A DNA stretch of 64,000 bases from Novosphingobium sp. NDB2Meth1 (GCF_900117425.1 NZ_FPEH01000011.1:682001-746000), one strand, 5' to 3'. Positions 43,211-53,052 are shown, numbered from the stretch's first letter. Notes: generated by a model from the letters alone, not told the origin. Numbers and translations: made by a program.

Positions 43211-44819
43211 GCCGACCCGGCGGCAGGTGCTCAAGGGCGCGGCGGCGGGCGCTGGTGCGCTGGCGCTGCCGGGCTGCACCCCGACCACCTTTCCCGGCAC
43301 GCTTGGCGGCGCCGACTGGCAGCGCGGGCACCGGGTGCGCGACGGCGGGTTTCCGGCGCCGCAGGGGCAGGCGGAGGATGCGGCCATCGTGATCGCGGGC
43401 GGCGGCGCGGCGGGGCTTGCGGCCGCATGGCGGCTCAAGGACGCGGGTTACAGCGATTTCGTGCTGCTGGAACTGGAAGACACGGTCGGCGGCAATGCGC
43501 GCTCGGGCCGCAATGCCGTCAGCGCCTATCCGCTCGGCGCGCATTACCTGCCGGTTCCCAACCGCGAGGCGCACGCGCTGCGGCACATGCTGCAGGGCTT
43601 CGGCATGATCGTGGGCGAAGCGGACGGCGCGCCGGTCTATGATCCCTACCAGCTCTGCGCGGATCTCGAGGAGCGCCTGCTGTGGCGCGGCAGCTGGCAG
43701 GAAGGGCTCTATCCGGCGAGCGGCCTGACCGCCGATGACATCGCGCAACGCGACCGGTTCTACCGCGAGATGGCCGATTTCCGACAGGGGGTTGGCTCCG
43801 ACGGCAAGCCCGCCTTCGCCATCCCCCGCGCCTATTCGAGCAACGATCCGCGCTTCACTTCGCTCGACGGCATGACCTTCGCGCACTGGCTCGATGGGCG
43901 CGGCTTCACCTCCCCCGTGCTGCGCGCCTATCTGCGCTATTGCTGCCGCGACGATTACGGCACCGAGCCGGAGCGCATCTCGGCATGGGCCGGGGTGCAC
44001 TACTTCGCCGGACGGCGCGGCTGGGCCGCTGGCGGCGACGGGGACCGCGAACTGACCTGGCCCGAAGGCAACGGCCGCCTTGCCAGCCTGATGGGCAAGG
44101 CCGTCGCGCCCCATATCCGCTCCGGCCAGAGCGTGTTCTCGGTGGTGCGCGAAGGCGATAGCGGCGCGCTCGTCACCGCGTTCGACCATGCCGCCGGGGT
44201 GAGCCGCCAATGGCGCGCGCGCACGGTGATCATGGCGATGCCGCACTTCGTCGCCGCCCGCGTCGCGCCTGCGGAAACGGTCAAGGGCGCGCTGCGCTAT
44301 GCTCCCTGGGTCGTCGCCAATGTCACGGTCAACCGCCAGCCGCGCGGGCGGGGATCGGCGCTGGCGTGGGACAACGTCTCCACCGGCAGCGACAGCCTCG
44401 GCTATGTCGTCGCCACGCACCAGAGCGGGAGCGCGGGCGACGGGCCGACGGTGCTCACATGGTACATGGCGCTTTCCCGCGAGGAACCCGCGCAGTCCCG
44501 CAAGCTCTTGGCCACGCGCCCGCTTGCCGAATGGCAGCGGATCGTGGCGGACGACCTTCTTGCGATGAACCCCGATCTTGCTGGCGCCATCGAGCGCATC
44601 GACGTCTGGCGCTGGGGCCATGCGATGGTGAGCCCCGCCCCCGGGTTCCTGAGCGATCCGGCGCGCCTCGCCGCCATCGCGGCAAAGCCACCGTTGCTCT
44701 TCGCGCATTCCGATCTCTCGGGCCTCTCGCTGTTCGAGGAAGCGCATTATCGCGGCGTGGTGGCGGCGGAAGCGGCACTAGCGCACCTCGGCCATCCCTT
44801 CGAAAGCCTTGGCGCATGA
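43203..44819 (+). CDS. Tat-signal FAD-dependent amine oxidase-like protein
   Basis: 538 residues. The N-terminus [20 protein letters not shown] reads as a twin-arginine signal, with a possible lipobox before Cys25. The FAD fingerprint is [16 protein letters not shown] (about 62-77), followed by a flavin amine oxidase body; [11 protein letters not shown] near the end contacts FAD in this family. Overlaps with both neighbours (8 bp and ATGA) place it firmly in the polyamine operon. A role in oxidising the polyamine product is inference. Confidence 0.8.
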   Translation: MAEPTRRQVLKGAAAGAGALALPGCTPTTFPGTLGGADWQRGHRVRDGGFPAPQGQAEDAAIVIAGGGAAGLAAAWRLKDAGYSDFVLLELEDTVGGNARSGRNAVSAYPLGAHYLPVPNREAHALRHMLQGFGMIVGEADGAPVYDPYQLCADLEERLLWRGSWQEGLYPASGLTADDIAQRDRFYREMADFRQGVGSDGKPAFAIPRAYSSNDPRFTSLDGMTFAHWLDGRGFTSPVLRAYLRYCCRDDYGTEPERISAWAGVHYFAGRRGWAAGGDGDRELTWPEGNGRLASLMGKAVAPHIRSGQSVFSVVREGDSGALVTAFDHAAGVSRQWRARTVIMAMPHFVAARVAPAETVKGALRYAPWVVANVTVNRQPRGRGSALAWDNVSTGSDSLGYVVATHQSGSAGDGPTVLTWYMALSREEPAQSRKLLATRPLAEWQRIVADDLLAMNPDLAGAIERIDVWRWGHAMVSPAPGFLSDPARLAAIAAKPPLLFAHSDLSGLSLFEEAHYRGVVAAEAALAHLGHPFESLGA

Positions 44820-45169
44820 CGCATCTTCCCGGCACCAGCGTGCACCTGATCGCCGACCTCGAAGGCGGCACCGGTTACGACGATCCGGTCCGCATCGAAG
44901 CCGCACTGCGCGAAGCCGCCGCCGCCGCACGCGCGCGTGTCCTGAGCGTCCATGTCCACGGCTTCGGCGAGGGGCTGGGTGTTACCGGCGTGGCGCTGCT
45001 GGCCGAATCCCATATCTCGATCCACACCTGGCCCGAACATGACGTCGCCGCGGTCGATCTCTTCGTCTGCGGGCAGGATGTCGACGCGGAGGCCGGTCTC
45101 GCGGCGATGGTGGCCCTGTTCGGCGCGCGGGTTACCAGCCGGAGCGCCCTTCCCCGCCTCGCGCCCTGA
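44816..45169 (+). CDS. speD: S-adenosylmethionine decarboxylase proenzyme (SpeD, class 1B)
   Basis: 117 residues. The self-cleaving motif [13 protein letters not shown] provides the Ser that becomes the pyruvoyl cofactor; the HGFGEGLG and VDLFVCG (catalytic Cys) segments are present. It makes decarboxylated AdoMet, the aminopropyl donor. The start overlaps the amine oxidase stop (ATGA). Confidence 0.92.
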   Translation: MTHLPGTSVHLIADLEGGTGYDDPVRIEAALREAAAAARARVLSVHVHGFGEGLGVTGVALLAESHISIHTWPEHDVAAVDLFVCGQDVDAEAGLAAMVALFGARVTSRSALPRLAP

Positions 45170-45189
45170 TTGGCCTGTGCGGTCAACTG

Positions 45190-45208
45190 ATTGGCCGTCG
45201 CGGCCAAT
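45190..45208. promoter_or_regulatory. Palindrome between speD and the deacetylase gene
   Basis: ATTGGCCG-TCG-CGGCCAAT, an 8-bp perfect inverted repeat, 20 bp after the speD stop and 85 bp before the deacetylase start. There is no T run, so an operator or mRNA structure is more likely than a terminator. Confidence 0.4.
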
Positions 45209-45293
45209 GCCTTGCCCCGGCTTTGACGGTAACCCCTGGTATTGACCGGAGCTGCGCCGTGCGCGGTCCGTGGCAGCGTGGGAGAGAAACACA

Positions 45294-46406
45294 ATGAGTA
45301 GCGGCACCCTGTTCCTGACCGATGAGCGTACTTTCTGGCACTGCACCGGGGTGCAGGCGCTGTTCTTCCCCATCGGCGACTGGGTCGAGCCGCCTTCGGG
45401 CAGCTACGGCGCCGATACGCCCGCTTCCAAGCGCCGCCTGCTCAATCTGGTGCGCGCCTCGGGGCTCGACCAGCATCTCGAAGTACGCAGCGCCGCGCCC
45501 GCCACGCGCGAGGATCTGCTGCGCATCCACCCCGCCAGCTATATCGACGAATTCAAGCGCGTGAGCGATGCGGGCGGCGGCGAGCTCGGCCTGTTCGCCC
45601 CCTTCAGCAAGGGCGGCTTCGAACTCGCGACGCTCTCCGCAGGGCTTGCCATCGAGGCGGTCGACGCGGTCGTCACCGGCCGCGCGCGCAACGCCTATGC
45701 GCTGTGCCGCCCGGCCGGGCACCACTGCCTGGCCGACCAGCCGATGGGCTTCTGCCTCCTTGCCAACATCCCCATCGCCATCGATGCGGCCAAGGCGAAG
45801 CATGGGCTCGGCAAGGTCGCGGTGGTCGATTGGGACGTGCACCACGGCAACGGCACGCAGAGCATCTTCTATGACCGCGCCGACGTGCTGACGATCTCGA
45901 TCCACCAGGACCGCTGCTTCCCGCCGGGCTATACCGGCCACGAGGATCGCGGCGCAGGCGAAGGGCTGGGCTTCAACCTCAACGTGCCGCTCCCGGCCGG
46001 CAGCGGTCACGAGACTTATCTGCGGGCGCTCGACCGGGTGGTGATCCCGGCGCTGCAGCGTTACCAGCCCGATCTCATCGTCATCGCCAGCGGCCTTGAT
46101 GCCAATGCCGCCGATCCGCTCGCGCGGCAGATGCTTCATTCGGAAAGCTACCGCGCGATGACCGAGCGCATGGTCAAGGTGGCCGAAGAGCTGTGCGGCG
46201 GGCGCCTCGCGGTGGTGCACGAAGGCGGCTATTCGGAAGCCTATGTGCCCTTCTGCGGGCACACGCTGATCGAGGCGCTGGCGGGGGTGCGGACCGAAGT
46301 GGTCGATCCTGAAATGGACTTCTTCGGCCCGCAGCAGCCGGACGACCGCATGCTGGCGTTCCACTTCGAACTCATCGAGGAAATGCGCGCAGGCGCAGGG
46401 CTTTAA
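45294..46406 (+). CDS. Histone-deacetylase-family protein, acetylpolyamine amidohydrolase-like
   Basis: 370-residue zinc deacetylase. The active-site segments are RPAGHHCLADQPMGFC (His-His), VVDWDVHHGNGTQ (zinc Asp/His) and VVHEGGYSE (catalytic Tyr region). Bacterial members deacetylate acetylpolyamines or other small amides. Its position 124 bp after speD on the same strand favours a polyamine substrate. The ATG at 45294 follows GGGAGAG. An intrinsic terminator follows. Confidence 0.88.
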   Translation: MSSGTLFLTDERTFWHCTGVQALFFPIGDWVEPPSGSYGADTPASKRRLLNLVRASGLDQHLEVRSAAPATREDLLRIHPASYIDEFKRVSDAGGGELGLFAPFSKGGFELATLSAGLAIEAVDAVVTGRARNAYALCRPAGHHCLADQPMGFCLLANIPIAIDAAKAKHGLGKVAVVDWDVHHGNGTQSIFYDRADVLTISIHQDRCFPPGYTGHEDRGAGEGLGFNLNVPLPAGSGHETYLRALDRVVIPALQRYQPDLIVIASGLDANAADPLARQMLHSESYRAMTERMVKVAEELCGGRLAVVHEGGYSEAYVPFCGHTLIEALAGVRTEVVDPEMDFFGPQQPDDRMLAFHFELIEEMRAGAGL

Positions 46407-46430
46407 GCTTCGGCTGTGCTGTGTTGAACG

Positions 46431-46460
46431 AAGGGCTGGCCGCAAGGTTGGCCCTTTTTT
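46431..46460 (+). terminator. Intrinsic terminator after the deacetylase gene
   Basis: AAGGGCTGGCC (46431-46441) pairs with GGTTGGCCCTT (46446-46456) using three G-U pairs, with a GCAA tetraloop and a T run to 46460. Confidence 0.85.
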
Positions 46461-46600
46461 CGTGCCGACCTAAAATGGCAGCCCGGGCCAGTTTGTTGGC
46501 GGCTGGCGACGTTGCATCGCAGGGCCTCCTTGGAGACATTCCACGCTGCAATCATGCCGCGCCGCACCCCGGCGCGAGGCAGGCCAGAGTGGAGCAGGAT

Positions 46601-48109
46601 GTGACCGAAGTAATGGAAAGACCGCAGCAGGACAGCACCGCCGCGACGCAGGATTTCGATGTCCTGATTGTCGGGGCCGGCATTTCCGGCATCGGCAGCG
46701 CCTATCACCTCAAGACGCAGAACCCGGACAAGAGCTTCGCGATCCTTGAAGCCAAGGACGATATCGGCGGCACCTGGCACACGCACAAGTACCCCGGGGT
46801 CCGCTCCGATTCAGACCTCTACACCTTCGGCTATCGCTTCAAGCCGTGGGTCGGCCCGCCGATCGCCACCGCCGAGGAAATCCGCAAGTACCTGCGCGAC
46901 GTGCTCGCTGAAAACGACCTCGACAAGGCTATCCGCTTCGGCACGCTGATCACGCGCTGCTCGTGGTCGACTTCCGAGAAGCTGTGGACCGTGGAAACCC
47001 GCAAGGCTGATGGCTCTACCGGGCCGACCTACCGCGCCAACTTCCTGTGGATGTGCCAGGGCTACTACGACCACCAGAACCCCTACCTGCCCGAATGGCC
47101 GGGCATGGGCGACTACAAGGGCCAGCTCATCCACGCGATGAAGTGGGACGACGAAGTCGACTATGCCGGCAAGGAAGTCGTCGTCATCGGCTCGGGCGCG
47201 ACCGCCGCGACGGTGATCCCGGTGCTGGCCGACAAGGCCAAGCACGTCACCATGCTGCAGCGCTCGCCGACCTACTTCTACTGCTATCCCAACCGCAGCG
47301 ATCTGGCTGACAAGCTGCGCGAGATCGGCGTCGACGAGGACACCGTTCACCGCGTCGTCCGCCTGGACTATCTGCACAACCTCAAGATGCTCGATCACCG
47401 CGCGCGGGCCGAGCCTGACCTCGTGTTCGAGGAACTGAAGGAACTGATCCGCCAGTATGCCGGTCCCGACTTCCAGTTCGAGCCACACTTCACGCCGCGT
47501 TATCGGCCTTGGCAACAGCGCCTGGCTTTCATCCCCGATGGCGACATGTTCGAGCGGATCCGCGACGGCAAGGTGAGCGCGATCACCGACACAATCGACC
47601 ATTTCACGGCGGACGGCATCAAGCTCGGCTCGGGCGACGAGCTCAAGGCGGACATCGTCATGGCCGCGACCGGCTTCAAGCTGCTGATGATGGGCGGGAT
47701 CACCTTCGAGGTCGACGGCAAGGAAGTCGACTGGTCGGAAAAGGCGACCTACCGCGGGATGATGTTTGAAGGCGTGCCGAACATGGTCTGGGTCTTCGGC
47801 TATTTCCGTGCCGCGTGGACCTTGCGCGTCGACCTGCTCGGCGATTTCGTCTGCCGCATGCTGAGCCACATGGACGCGAAGGGCGCGAAGGAAGTCAACA
47901 TCGTGATCCCGCCGGCACTGGCGAACGAGCCGCTGCTGCCGTGGATCGAGGACGACAACTTCAATCCCAGCTACCTGATGCGCGATATGGACAAGCTGCC
48001 CAAGCGCCTCGGCGAGCAGCCCGAATGGCGCCACACGCAGGACTACTGGCGCGAGGCGGAAGATATCCCGGCGGTCGATCTCGACGGCGCGGAGTTTGCT
48101 TATAGCTGA
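46601..48109 (+). CDS. Baeyer-Villiger-type flavin monooxygenase
   Basis: 502 residues. Two Rossmann motifs (IVGAGISGIG and VIGSGATAAT) flank the BVMO fingerprint YKGQLIHAMKWD (F/Y-x-G-x3-H-x3-W-D form). It inserts oxygen beside a ketone to form an ester or lactone using NADPH. GTG at 46601 (GGAG upstream) or ATG at 46613 could start it; upstream codons cross the preceding terminator. It is convergent with the AraC regulator and close to an esterase that could hydrolyse its product. Confidence 0.87.
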   Translation: MTEVMERPQQDSTAATQDFDVLIVGAGISGIGSAYHLKTQNPDKSFAILEAKDDIGGTWHTHKYPGVRSDSDLYTFGYRFKPWVGPPIATAEEIRKYLRDVLAENDLDKAIRFGTLITRCSWSTSEKLWTVETRKADGSTGPTYRANFLWMCQGYYDHQNPYLPEWPGMGDYKGQLIHAMKWDDEVDYAGKEVVVIGSGATAATVIPVLADKAKHVTMLQRSPTYFYCYPNRSDLADKLREIGVDEDTVHRVVRLDYLHNLKMLDHRARAEPDLVFEELKELIRQYAGPDFQFEPHFTPRYRPWQQRLAFIPDGDMFERIRDGKVSAITDTIDHFTADGIKLGSGDELKADIVMAATGFKLLMMGGITFEVDGKEVDWSEKATYRGMMFEGVPNMVWVFGYFRAAWTLRVDLLGDFVCRMLSHMDAKGAKEVNIVIPPALANEPLLPWIEDDNFNPSYLMRDMDKLPKRLGEQPEWRHTQDYWREAEDIPAVDLDGAEFAYS

Positions 48110-48141
48110 AGCAGCCTACCTGAAAATGTGGGCGGCAGGCC

Positions 48142-49188
48142 TCAGGCGAGAAGCTGGTTCCTCGCCTGGGCCTGCCGCCGGTACTCGAGCGCACCCATGC
48201 CCGACCAGCGCTTGAACGCGCGCGAGAAGCTGGACGGCTCGGCAAAGCCGACCGCGACGGCGATCTGCTCGATCGCCAAGTGGCCTTCCGTGAGCAATTC
48301 GCGCGCGCGGCTGTAGCGTGCCTCGTCGATCATCGCCGAAAAGCGCGTGCCTTCTTCCGCCAGCCGTCGGTGCAGCGTGCGTTCGGACAGCGCCAGCATG
48401 CGGGCGGCTTCGCCCGCTGTGGGGAAATCCGTGTCGCTGCGGCTGAGCCGGGCAGCGAGCCGCCCCTTTATCGTGCCATCGGTCTGCGCGCGGCGCAGAA
48501 TACTGTCACAGCGCGAGCTGTAGAGCGTCACGAGATCGCTGTCCGCCATCGGCAGTGGCAGGCTTGCCGCGCCCGGCTTGAACAGCCACTGCGTCTGCTC
48601 CGCATTGAACTGGACGGGGCACGGCATATGGCGGCGCTGCTGCTCCCAATCGGGCGCAGGCGGCGCGGCGATGGTCACACGCTCCAGGGGCAAGTCTCCG
48701 CCCATGAGATCGGCCACCAGTGTCCGGATCGCGCCGAGATCGCGATAGTGGGAGAAATCGCGCAGCTCCTCGGAAAGCTTTCCGTACGTGCCGATAAGCG
48801 CAAAGGCGCCGTTGGGCGCAGAGGCATAGCGATAATTGATAAGGGAATATGTCAGCGCCTGACAGCGGCAAGCGATCTGCAGCGCCTCGCCCAGCGTGCG
48901 CGACGTCATCATGGCAAGGCCGAGCTCGCCGAACTTGATCGCCCGGTAGCGCAAGCCGACATCGAACCAGATGTTGCGCGCGCTGGCCGTGCACGCCGCA
49001 AACGACTTTTGCAGCTGCATTTCTTCCTGCGCCAGCAACTGGCCGCAACCGACGTCGAGGCGCACCGGCCGGACATGGCTGGTGCGGCAGAAATCATCCC
49101 AATCAACCCTGGTCTGGCTGGCCAGGGCGCTGCGCATGATCCGAGCGCTCAGATCCGGCAAGGTCGCGTAGAGTGCATTGGAGTCCAT
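48142..49188 (-). CDS. AraC-family transcriptional regulator (OruR/ArgR-like N-terminus)
   Basis: 348 residues with an N-terminal arabinose-binding-like domain of the type found in OruR-like regulators, and two C-terminal helix-turn-helix units (AARMLALSERTLHRRLAEEG and EQIAVAVGFAEPSSFSRAF). It sits between the monooxygenase and the divergent esterase, and probably activates one or both in response to substrate. Confidence 0.88.
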   Translation of the reverse strand: MDSNALYATLPDLSARIMRSALASQTRVDWDDFCRTSHVRPVRLDVGCGQLLAQEEMQLQKSFAACTASARNIWFDVGLRYRAIKFGELGLAMMTSRTLGEALQIACRCQALTYSLINYRYASAPNGAFALIGTYGKLSEELRDFSHYRDLGAIRTLVADLMGGDLPLERVTIAAPPAPDWEQQRRHMPCPVQFNAEQTQWLFKPGAASLPLPMADSDLVTLYSSRCDSILRRAQTDGTIKGRLAARLSRSDTDFPTAGEAARMLALSERTLHRRLAEEGTRFSAMIDEARYSRARELLTEGHLAIEQIAVAVGFAEPSSFSRAFKRWSGMGALEYRRQAQARNQLLA

Positions 49189-49503
49189 GCTCCATCCCCT
49201 CCTCTTCCCCTAGTGCTGCCCCTAGTGCTGCCTTGTTTTTTGGCAGCGTACCTGTCGCTGGCCACATCCGTCAATAACTTGGCGCGCAGCGACATGGTGC
49301 GTCGACGCCCCTTGGCATAGCTTTACCGATAACAGGCAGAAGCTTTGGGGGGATATCGTTATTTATCATATCTTTGCCGCACGACCATTCCGGACGGAAC
49401 ATGGCGGCCCCAAACAAGCAATGCTGCGGCATTTCGCCGCCAGAGCCCGCGCGCATGATCGCAGCGGGCTGAATCTGTCTTTCCAGGTTGCAGGAGCGCT
49501 TTG
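49189..49503. promoter_or_regulatory. Divergent regulatory region between araC-type gene and esterase
   Basis: 315 bp without a gene. CCCCTAGTGCTG is repeated exactly in tandem (49207-49218 and 49219-49230), and GCTGCC (49227-49232) pairs with GGCAGC (49242-49247). An AT-rich patch lies at about 49356-49378. No clear -35/-10 pair was picked. The tandem repeat could be an AraC-type direct-repeat site. Confidence 0.45.
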
Positions 49504-50430
49504 ATGGAAGAACCGTTTGTCTTGCCGGAAACCGCCGCGGTGCTGGCCGGAATCGCCGAGCAGGGCGGCCCGCACCTCGCCGATCTCTCCGCGACCGACA
49601 TGCGCGCGGTCTATCTGCAGATGGGCGCGCTGTTCGATGTGCAGCCCGAAGCAGGCGTGCGCTGGAAGGATCTCGATGGCCCATCCTGCAAGCTGCGCAC
49701 CTATTTCCCCGGCGAAGCGGCGGCCGGCCCGGTCGTGCTTTACATGCACGGCGGCGGCTGGGTGATCGGCGATCTCGAAACGCATCATCCGGTCTGCAGC
49801 ACGATTGCCGCGATCACCGGCTGCCGCGTCGTTGCGGTCGACTACCGCATGGGTCCCGAAGACCCCTACCCCGCCAGCCATGACGATTGCGTCGCGGCGG
49901 CCGGGTTCGTGCTCGGCAGCCCGGCGGAGCTTGAAGCCCCCGTCACCGGCCTCGCCACGGCCGGCGACAGCGCGGGCGGCAATCTGGCGTACTACGTCGC
50001 TGCCGTGCTCGGGGCCGAGAAGGTCAAGGCGCAGCTGCTTGTTTATCCCTGGCTCGATTGCACCGCGCCGGATCGCGGTTCGTACAAGGCGTTCGGCGAA
50101 GGCTTCATCCTCGATGCGAGGCTGCTCGCGCGCTTTGCGGCGGATTACCTGCCCGGCGATGGTGTCGCCGCCGGACCCGCTGCATCGCCGCTGCTGCATC
50201 CGCTGCCGGCTGCGCTGCCGCCTGCGGTGATTCTCACCGCGGGCCTCGACCCCTTGCGCGATCAGGGCCGCGCGATGGCCGGCCGCATGGCCGATGCCGG
50301 GATGGAGGTCCACTTCATGGAAGCGGCCGGCCTCATCCACGGCCTTGCCACGATGCGGGCCGCATTCCCGACCGCCGACCGCATCCTGCGGCGCGCGATC
50401 GGCGTGTTTGCAGATCTGGTGAACGGCTGA
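49504..50430 (+). CDS. Alpha/beta hydrolase, hormone-sensitive-lipase type esterase
   Basis: 308 residues with the HSL oxyanion motif MHGGGWVIGD, the nucleophile elbow GDSAGGNLAYY and a C-terminal GLIHG His. It hydrolyses small esters or lactones. Placed beside the Baeyer-Villiger enzyme it may open the ester that enzyme makes. The ATG at 49504 is chosen; TTG at 49501 precedes it, with AGGAG upstream. Confidence 0.88.
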   Translation: MEEPFVLPETAAVLAGIAEQGGPHLADLSATDMRAVYLQMGALFDVQPEAGVRWKDLDGPSCKLRTYFPGEAAAGPVVLYMHGGGWVIGDLETHHPVCSTIAAITGCRVVAVDYRMGPEDPYPASHDDCVAAAGFVLGSPAELEAPVTGLATAGDSAGGNLAYYVAAVLGAEKVKAQLLVYPWLDCTAPDRGSYKAFGEGFILDARLLARFAADYLPGDGVAAGPAASPLLHPLPAALPPAVILTAGLDPLRDQGRAMAGRMADAGMEVHFMEAAGLIHGLATMRAAFPTADRILRRAIGVFADLVNG

Positions 50431-50490
50431 CGAGCCCCCCGTCAGCCCGAAGCCACAACAACAAAACGACAGACCAAAGGAGAGGGAAAA

Positions 50491-52971
50491 ATGAGCAAGA
50501 TCAGGCGCAACCTAATGGCGACCTCGGCCGCCATCGGCCTTGCAGGCATCGCACATCCGGCCTTCGCGGCCCCGGCCCCGGCTCCCGCCGCGGAACAGGC
50601 CGCGGCAGAAGAGGCCCCGGTCGGCGAAATCATCGTTACCGCCAACAAGCGCAACGAAAACATCAGCAAGGTCGGCGCCAGCATCGCCGCGTTCGACACC
50701 TCGCTGCTCGAGCGCCGCAACATCAACAGGGCCGAAGACCTAACCAAGTATGTCCCGGGGCTGACGCTCGCGCCGTCCACACATGCCACACCGGTCTACA
50801 CGCTGCGCGGCATCGGCTACAACGCGGACGCGCTTGGCGTCTATCCGGCGGTCAGCGTCTCGATGGACCAGGCCCCGCTCACGTTCCCGGTGCTTGCCGG
50901 CCACTCGCTTTATGATCTTGAGCGCGTCGAAGTCCTAAAGGGCCCGCAAGGCACCCTGTTCGGCCAGAACTCGACTGGCGGCGCGATCAACTATGTCGCG
51001 GCCAAGCCGACCAAGGAACTCCAGGCTGGTTTCAACCTCGATTACGGTCGCTTCAACGAAGTGCACGGTGCTGGCTTTATCAGCGGCCCGGTCAGCGAAA
51101 CGGTCGGTATGCGCCTCTCATTCGACGCCATGCATCGCGACGCCTGGCAGTACAACTTCCTCGATCCGAAGCAGAAGAACGGGACAACGAATTATGTTGC
51201 CGCCCGCCTGATCACGGAATGGCAGGCCAGCGACAAGCTGAAGTTCCAGCTCAACCTCAACGGTTCGGTCGATCGCTCCGAGCCGCAGGCGCTGCAGATC
51301 ATCGCGACGGTGCCGTCGGTCCCGTCTGCGCCCTCGTTCGCAGAACTCAACGCGCCGTTCACGCCGCAGAACCTGCGCGCCGCCAGCTGGACCACGGTCG
51401 CCCGTATCCCCGGCCCGCTGACCGGCGGCCTGCCGTTCCCGCCCAATCCGGCACCTGGCTACACCCCGGGCTTCCAGTCTGTGACCGAACCGGCCATCCC
51501 GTCCGGCGACCGCACCCTGTTCCAGGCAATTCTGCGCGCCGACTTGCAGGTGACCGACAGCATCGCGATCACCTCGATCACCGGCTACAACCGGCTCAGC
51601 CAGAAGATGTCGTTCGACCTGGACGGTTCGCCCTTCGAGATGGTCGACGCTCCACGCGACGACGGCACGATCGACGACTTCTCGCAGGAACTGCGCATCT
51701 CGAACGCCGCATCTCCGGGTCAGCGCTTCCGCTGGACGCTGGGGGGCAATTACAACCACTCCAAGGTCAACGAGATCCAGGACATCACCTACGGCGACAA
51801 CTCGCTGTCGAACGCGGGTACGGCGTGGATCCACATCAGCACCGTCGACAGCCGGGGCAAGATGGACAACATCGCGGCCTTCGCCAACGGCGAGTATGAC
51901 CTCACCGACCAGCTCACCTTCAAGGCCGGCATCCGCTACACGCACTCGATCAACAACCAGCGGATGTGCAACAACGATGCTGCGCCCGACCAGCGCGTTT
52001 CGGTGCTGTTCGGCCTCGGCTTCAACAATCCGGGCAGGTGCTACTCGTTCTTCCCCGATTTCACCAACGGCAAGCCCTACCTCGGCCGCCTCGCGGAAAA
52101 CAACGTCTCGTGGCGCGCGGGCCTCGACTACAAGCCGAACAGTGACCTGCTGCTCTATGCCAACGTTTCGCGCGGCTTCAAGGCGGGCAGCTTCCCGGTG
52201 ATCACGGGCGCGACGGTCGACGTGTTCGCGCCTGCCCGGCAGGAGCGGGTGACCTCGTATGAAGGCGGCTTCAAGGCCAAGTTCATGAACAACACGATCT
52301 CGTGGACGGGCGCGGTCTTCTATCAGGACTACAAGGACAAGCAGATCCAGGGCACCGTCGATACCGCCCTGTTCGGCCTGCTGCAGCGCCTCGACAACGT
52401 GCCCAAGTCGCACATCTTCGGCGTGGAGACCGATATCGTTCTCCGCCCGGTTTCCGGGCTGACGCTGTCGGGTTCGGCGAGCTACCTCAAGACCAAGGTG
52501 GACGAATACACCGCCACCACGGTCTTCGGGAACATCCTTGGCAACGGCTATGGCAGTGCCGGCACGAAGTACAACTTCGCCGGCAACCGCCTGCCTTTCG
52601 CGCCGTCATGGAGCCTCACCGGCGACATCGACTACCGCGTTCCGACGGGCAATGGCGGAACCGTCTTCGTCGGCGCCTCGGCCAGCTACCGTTCGGATGT
52701 CGACGCCTATATCGGCGGCAGCTCGCTGAAGATCCCGCCGGCACCGTACCGCTCGATCAAGACCTTCCCCTTCCGCATCGACGGCTACACCATCGTCGAT
52801 GCCCGGATCGGCTACGAGTTCCCCGGCGACCGGATCTCGATCTCGGCGTGGGGCAAGAACGTGTTCAACAAGTTCAACGTCCAGAACATCATCTCGTACA
52901 ACGATATCATCACTCAGGCGACCGGCATGCCGGCAACCTATGGCGTATCGCTCCGGGTGAAGTGGAAGTAA
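50491..52971 (+). CDS. TonB-dependent outer-membrane receptor
   Basis: 826 residues. A signal peptide ends near AHPAFA (about 27), a TonB-box-like EIIVTANKR follows, then the plug (ISKVGASIAAFDTSLLERRN to about 200) and a beta-barrel ending VSLRVKWK. In sphingomonads such receptors often import hydrophobic carbon sources rather than iron. It is 60 bp downstream of the esterase and followed by a terminator. Confidence 0.92.
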   Translation: MSKIRRNLMATSAAIGLAGIAHPAFAAPAPAPAAEQAAAEEAPVGEIIVTANKRNENISKVGASIAAFDTSLLERRNINRAEDLTKYVPGLTLAPSTHATPVYTLRGIGYNADALGVYPAVSVSMDQAPLTFPVLAGHSLYDLERVEVLKGPQGTLFGQNSTGGAINYVAAKPTKELQAGFNLDYGRFNEVHGAGFISGPVSETVGMRLSFDAMHRDAWQYNFLDPKQKNGTTNYVAARLITEWQASDKLKFQLNLNGSVDRSEPQALQIIATVPSVPSAPSFAELNAPFTPQNLRAASWTTVARIPGPLTGGLPFPPNPAPGYTPGFQSVTEPAIPSGDRTLFQAILRADLQVTDSIAITSITGYNRLSQKMSFDLDGSPFEMVDAPRDDGTIDDFSQELRISNAASPGQRFRWTLGGNYNHSKVNEIQDITYGDNSLSNAGTAWIHISTVDSRGKMDNIAAFANGEYDLTDQLTFKAGIRYTHSINNQRMCNNDAAPDQRVSVLFGLGFNNPGRCYSFFPDFTNGKPYLGRLAENNVSWRAGLDYKPNSDLLLYANVSRGFKAGSFPVITGATVDVFAPARQERVTSYEGGFKAKFMNNTISWTGAVFYQDYKDKQIQGTVDTALFGLLQRLDNVPKSHIFGVETDIVLRPVSGLTLSGSASYLKTKVDEYTATTVFGNILGNGYGSAGTKYNFAGNRLPFAPSWSLTGDIDYRVPTGNGGTVFVGASASYRSDVDAYIGGSSLKIPPAPYRSIKTFPFRIDGYTIVDARIGYEFPGDRISISAWGKNVFNKFNVQNIISYNDIITQATGMPATYGVSLRVKWK

Positions 52972-52987
52972 GCAAGGGCTTCAAGGG

Positions 52988-53019
52988 GGGAGCAGTGCCG
53001 CGTGCGCTGCTCCCTTTTT
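52988..53019 (+). terminator. Intrinsic terminator after the TonB receptor gene
   Basis: GGGAGCAG (52988-52995) pairs with CTGCTCCC (53007-53014), with an 11-base loop, followed by five T. Confidence 0.85.
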
Positions 53020-53052
53020 GCTGCGCAACATACCAAGGTTCAAAGGGTCCCC

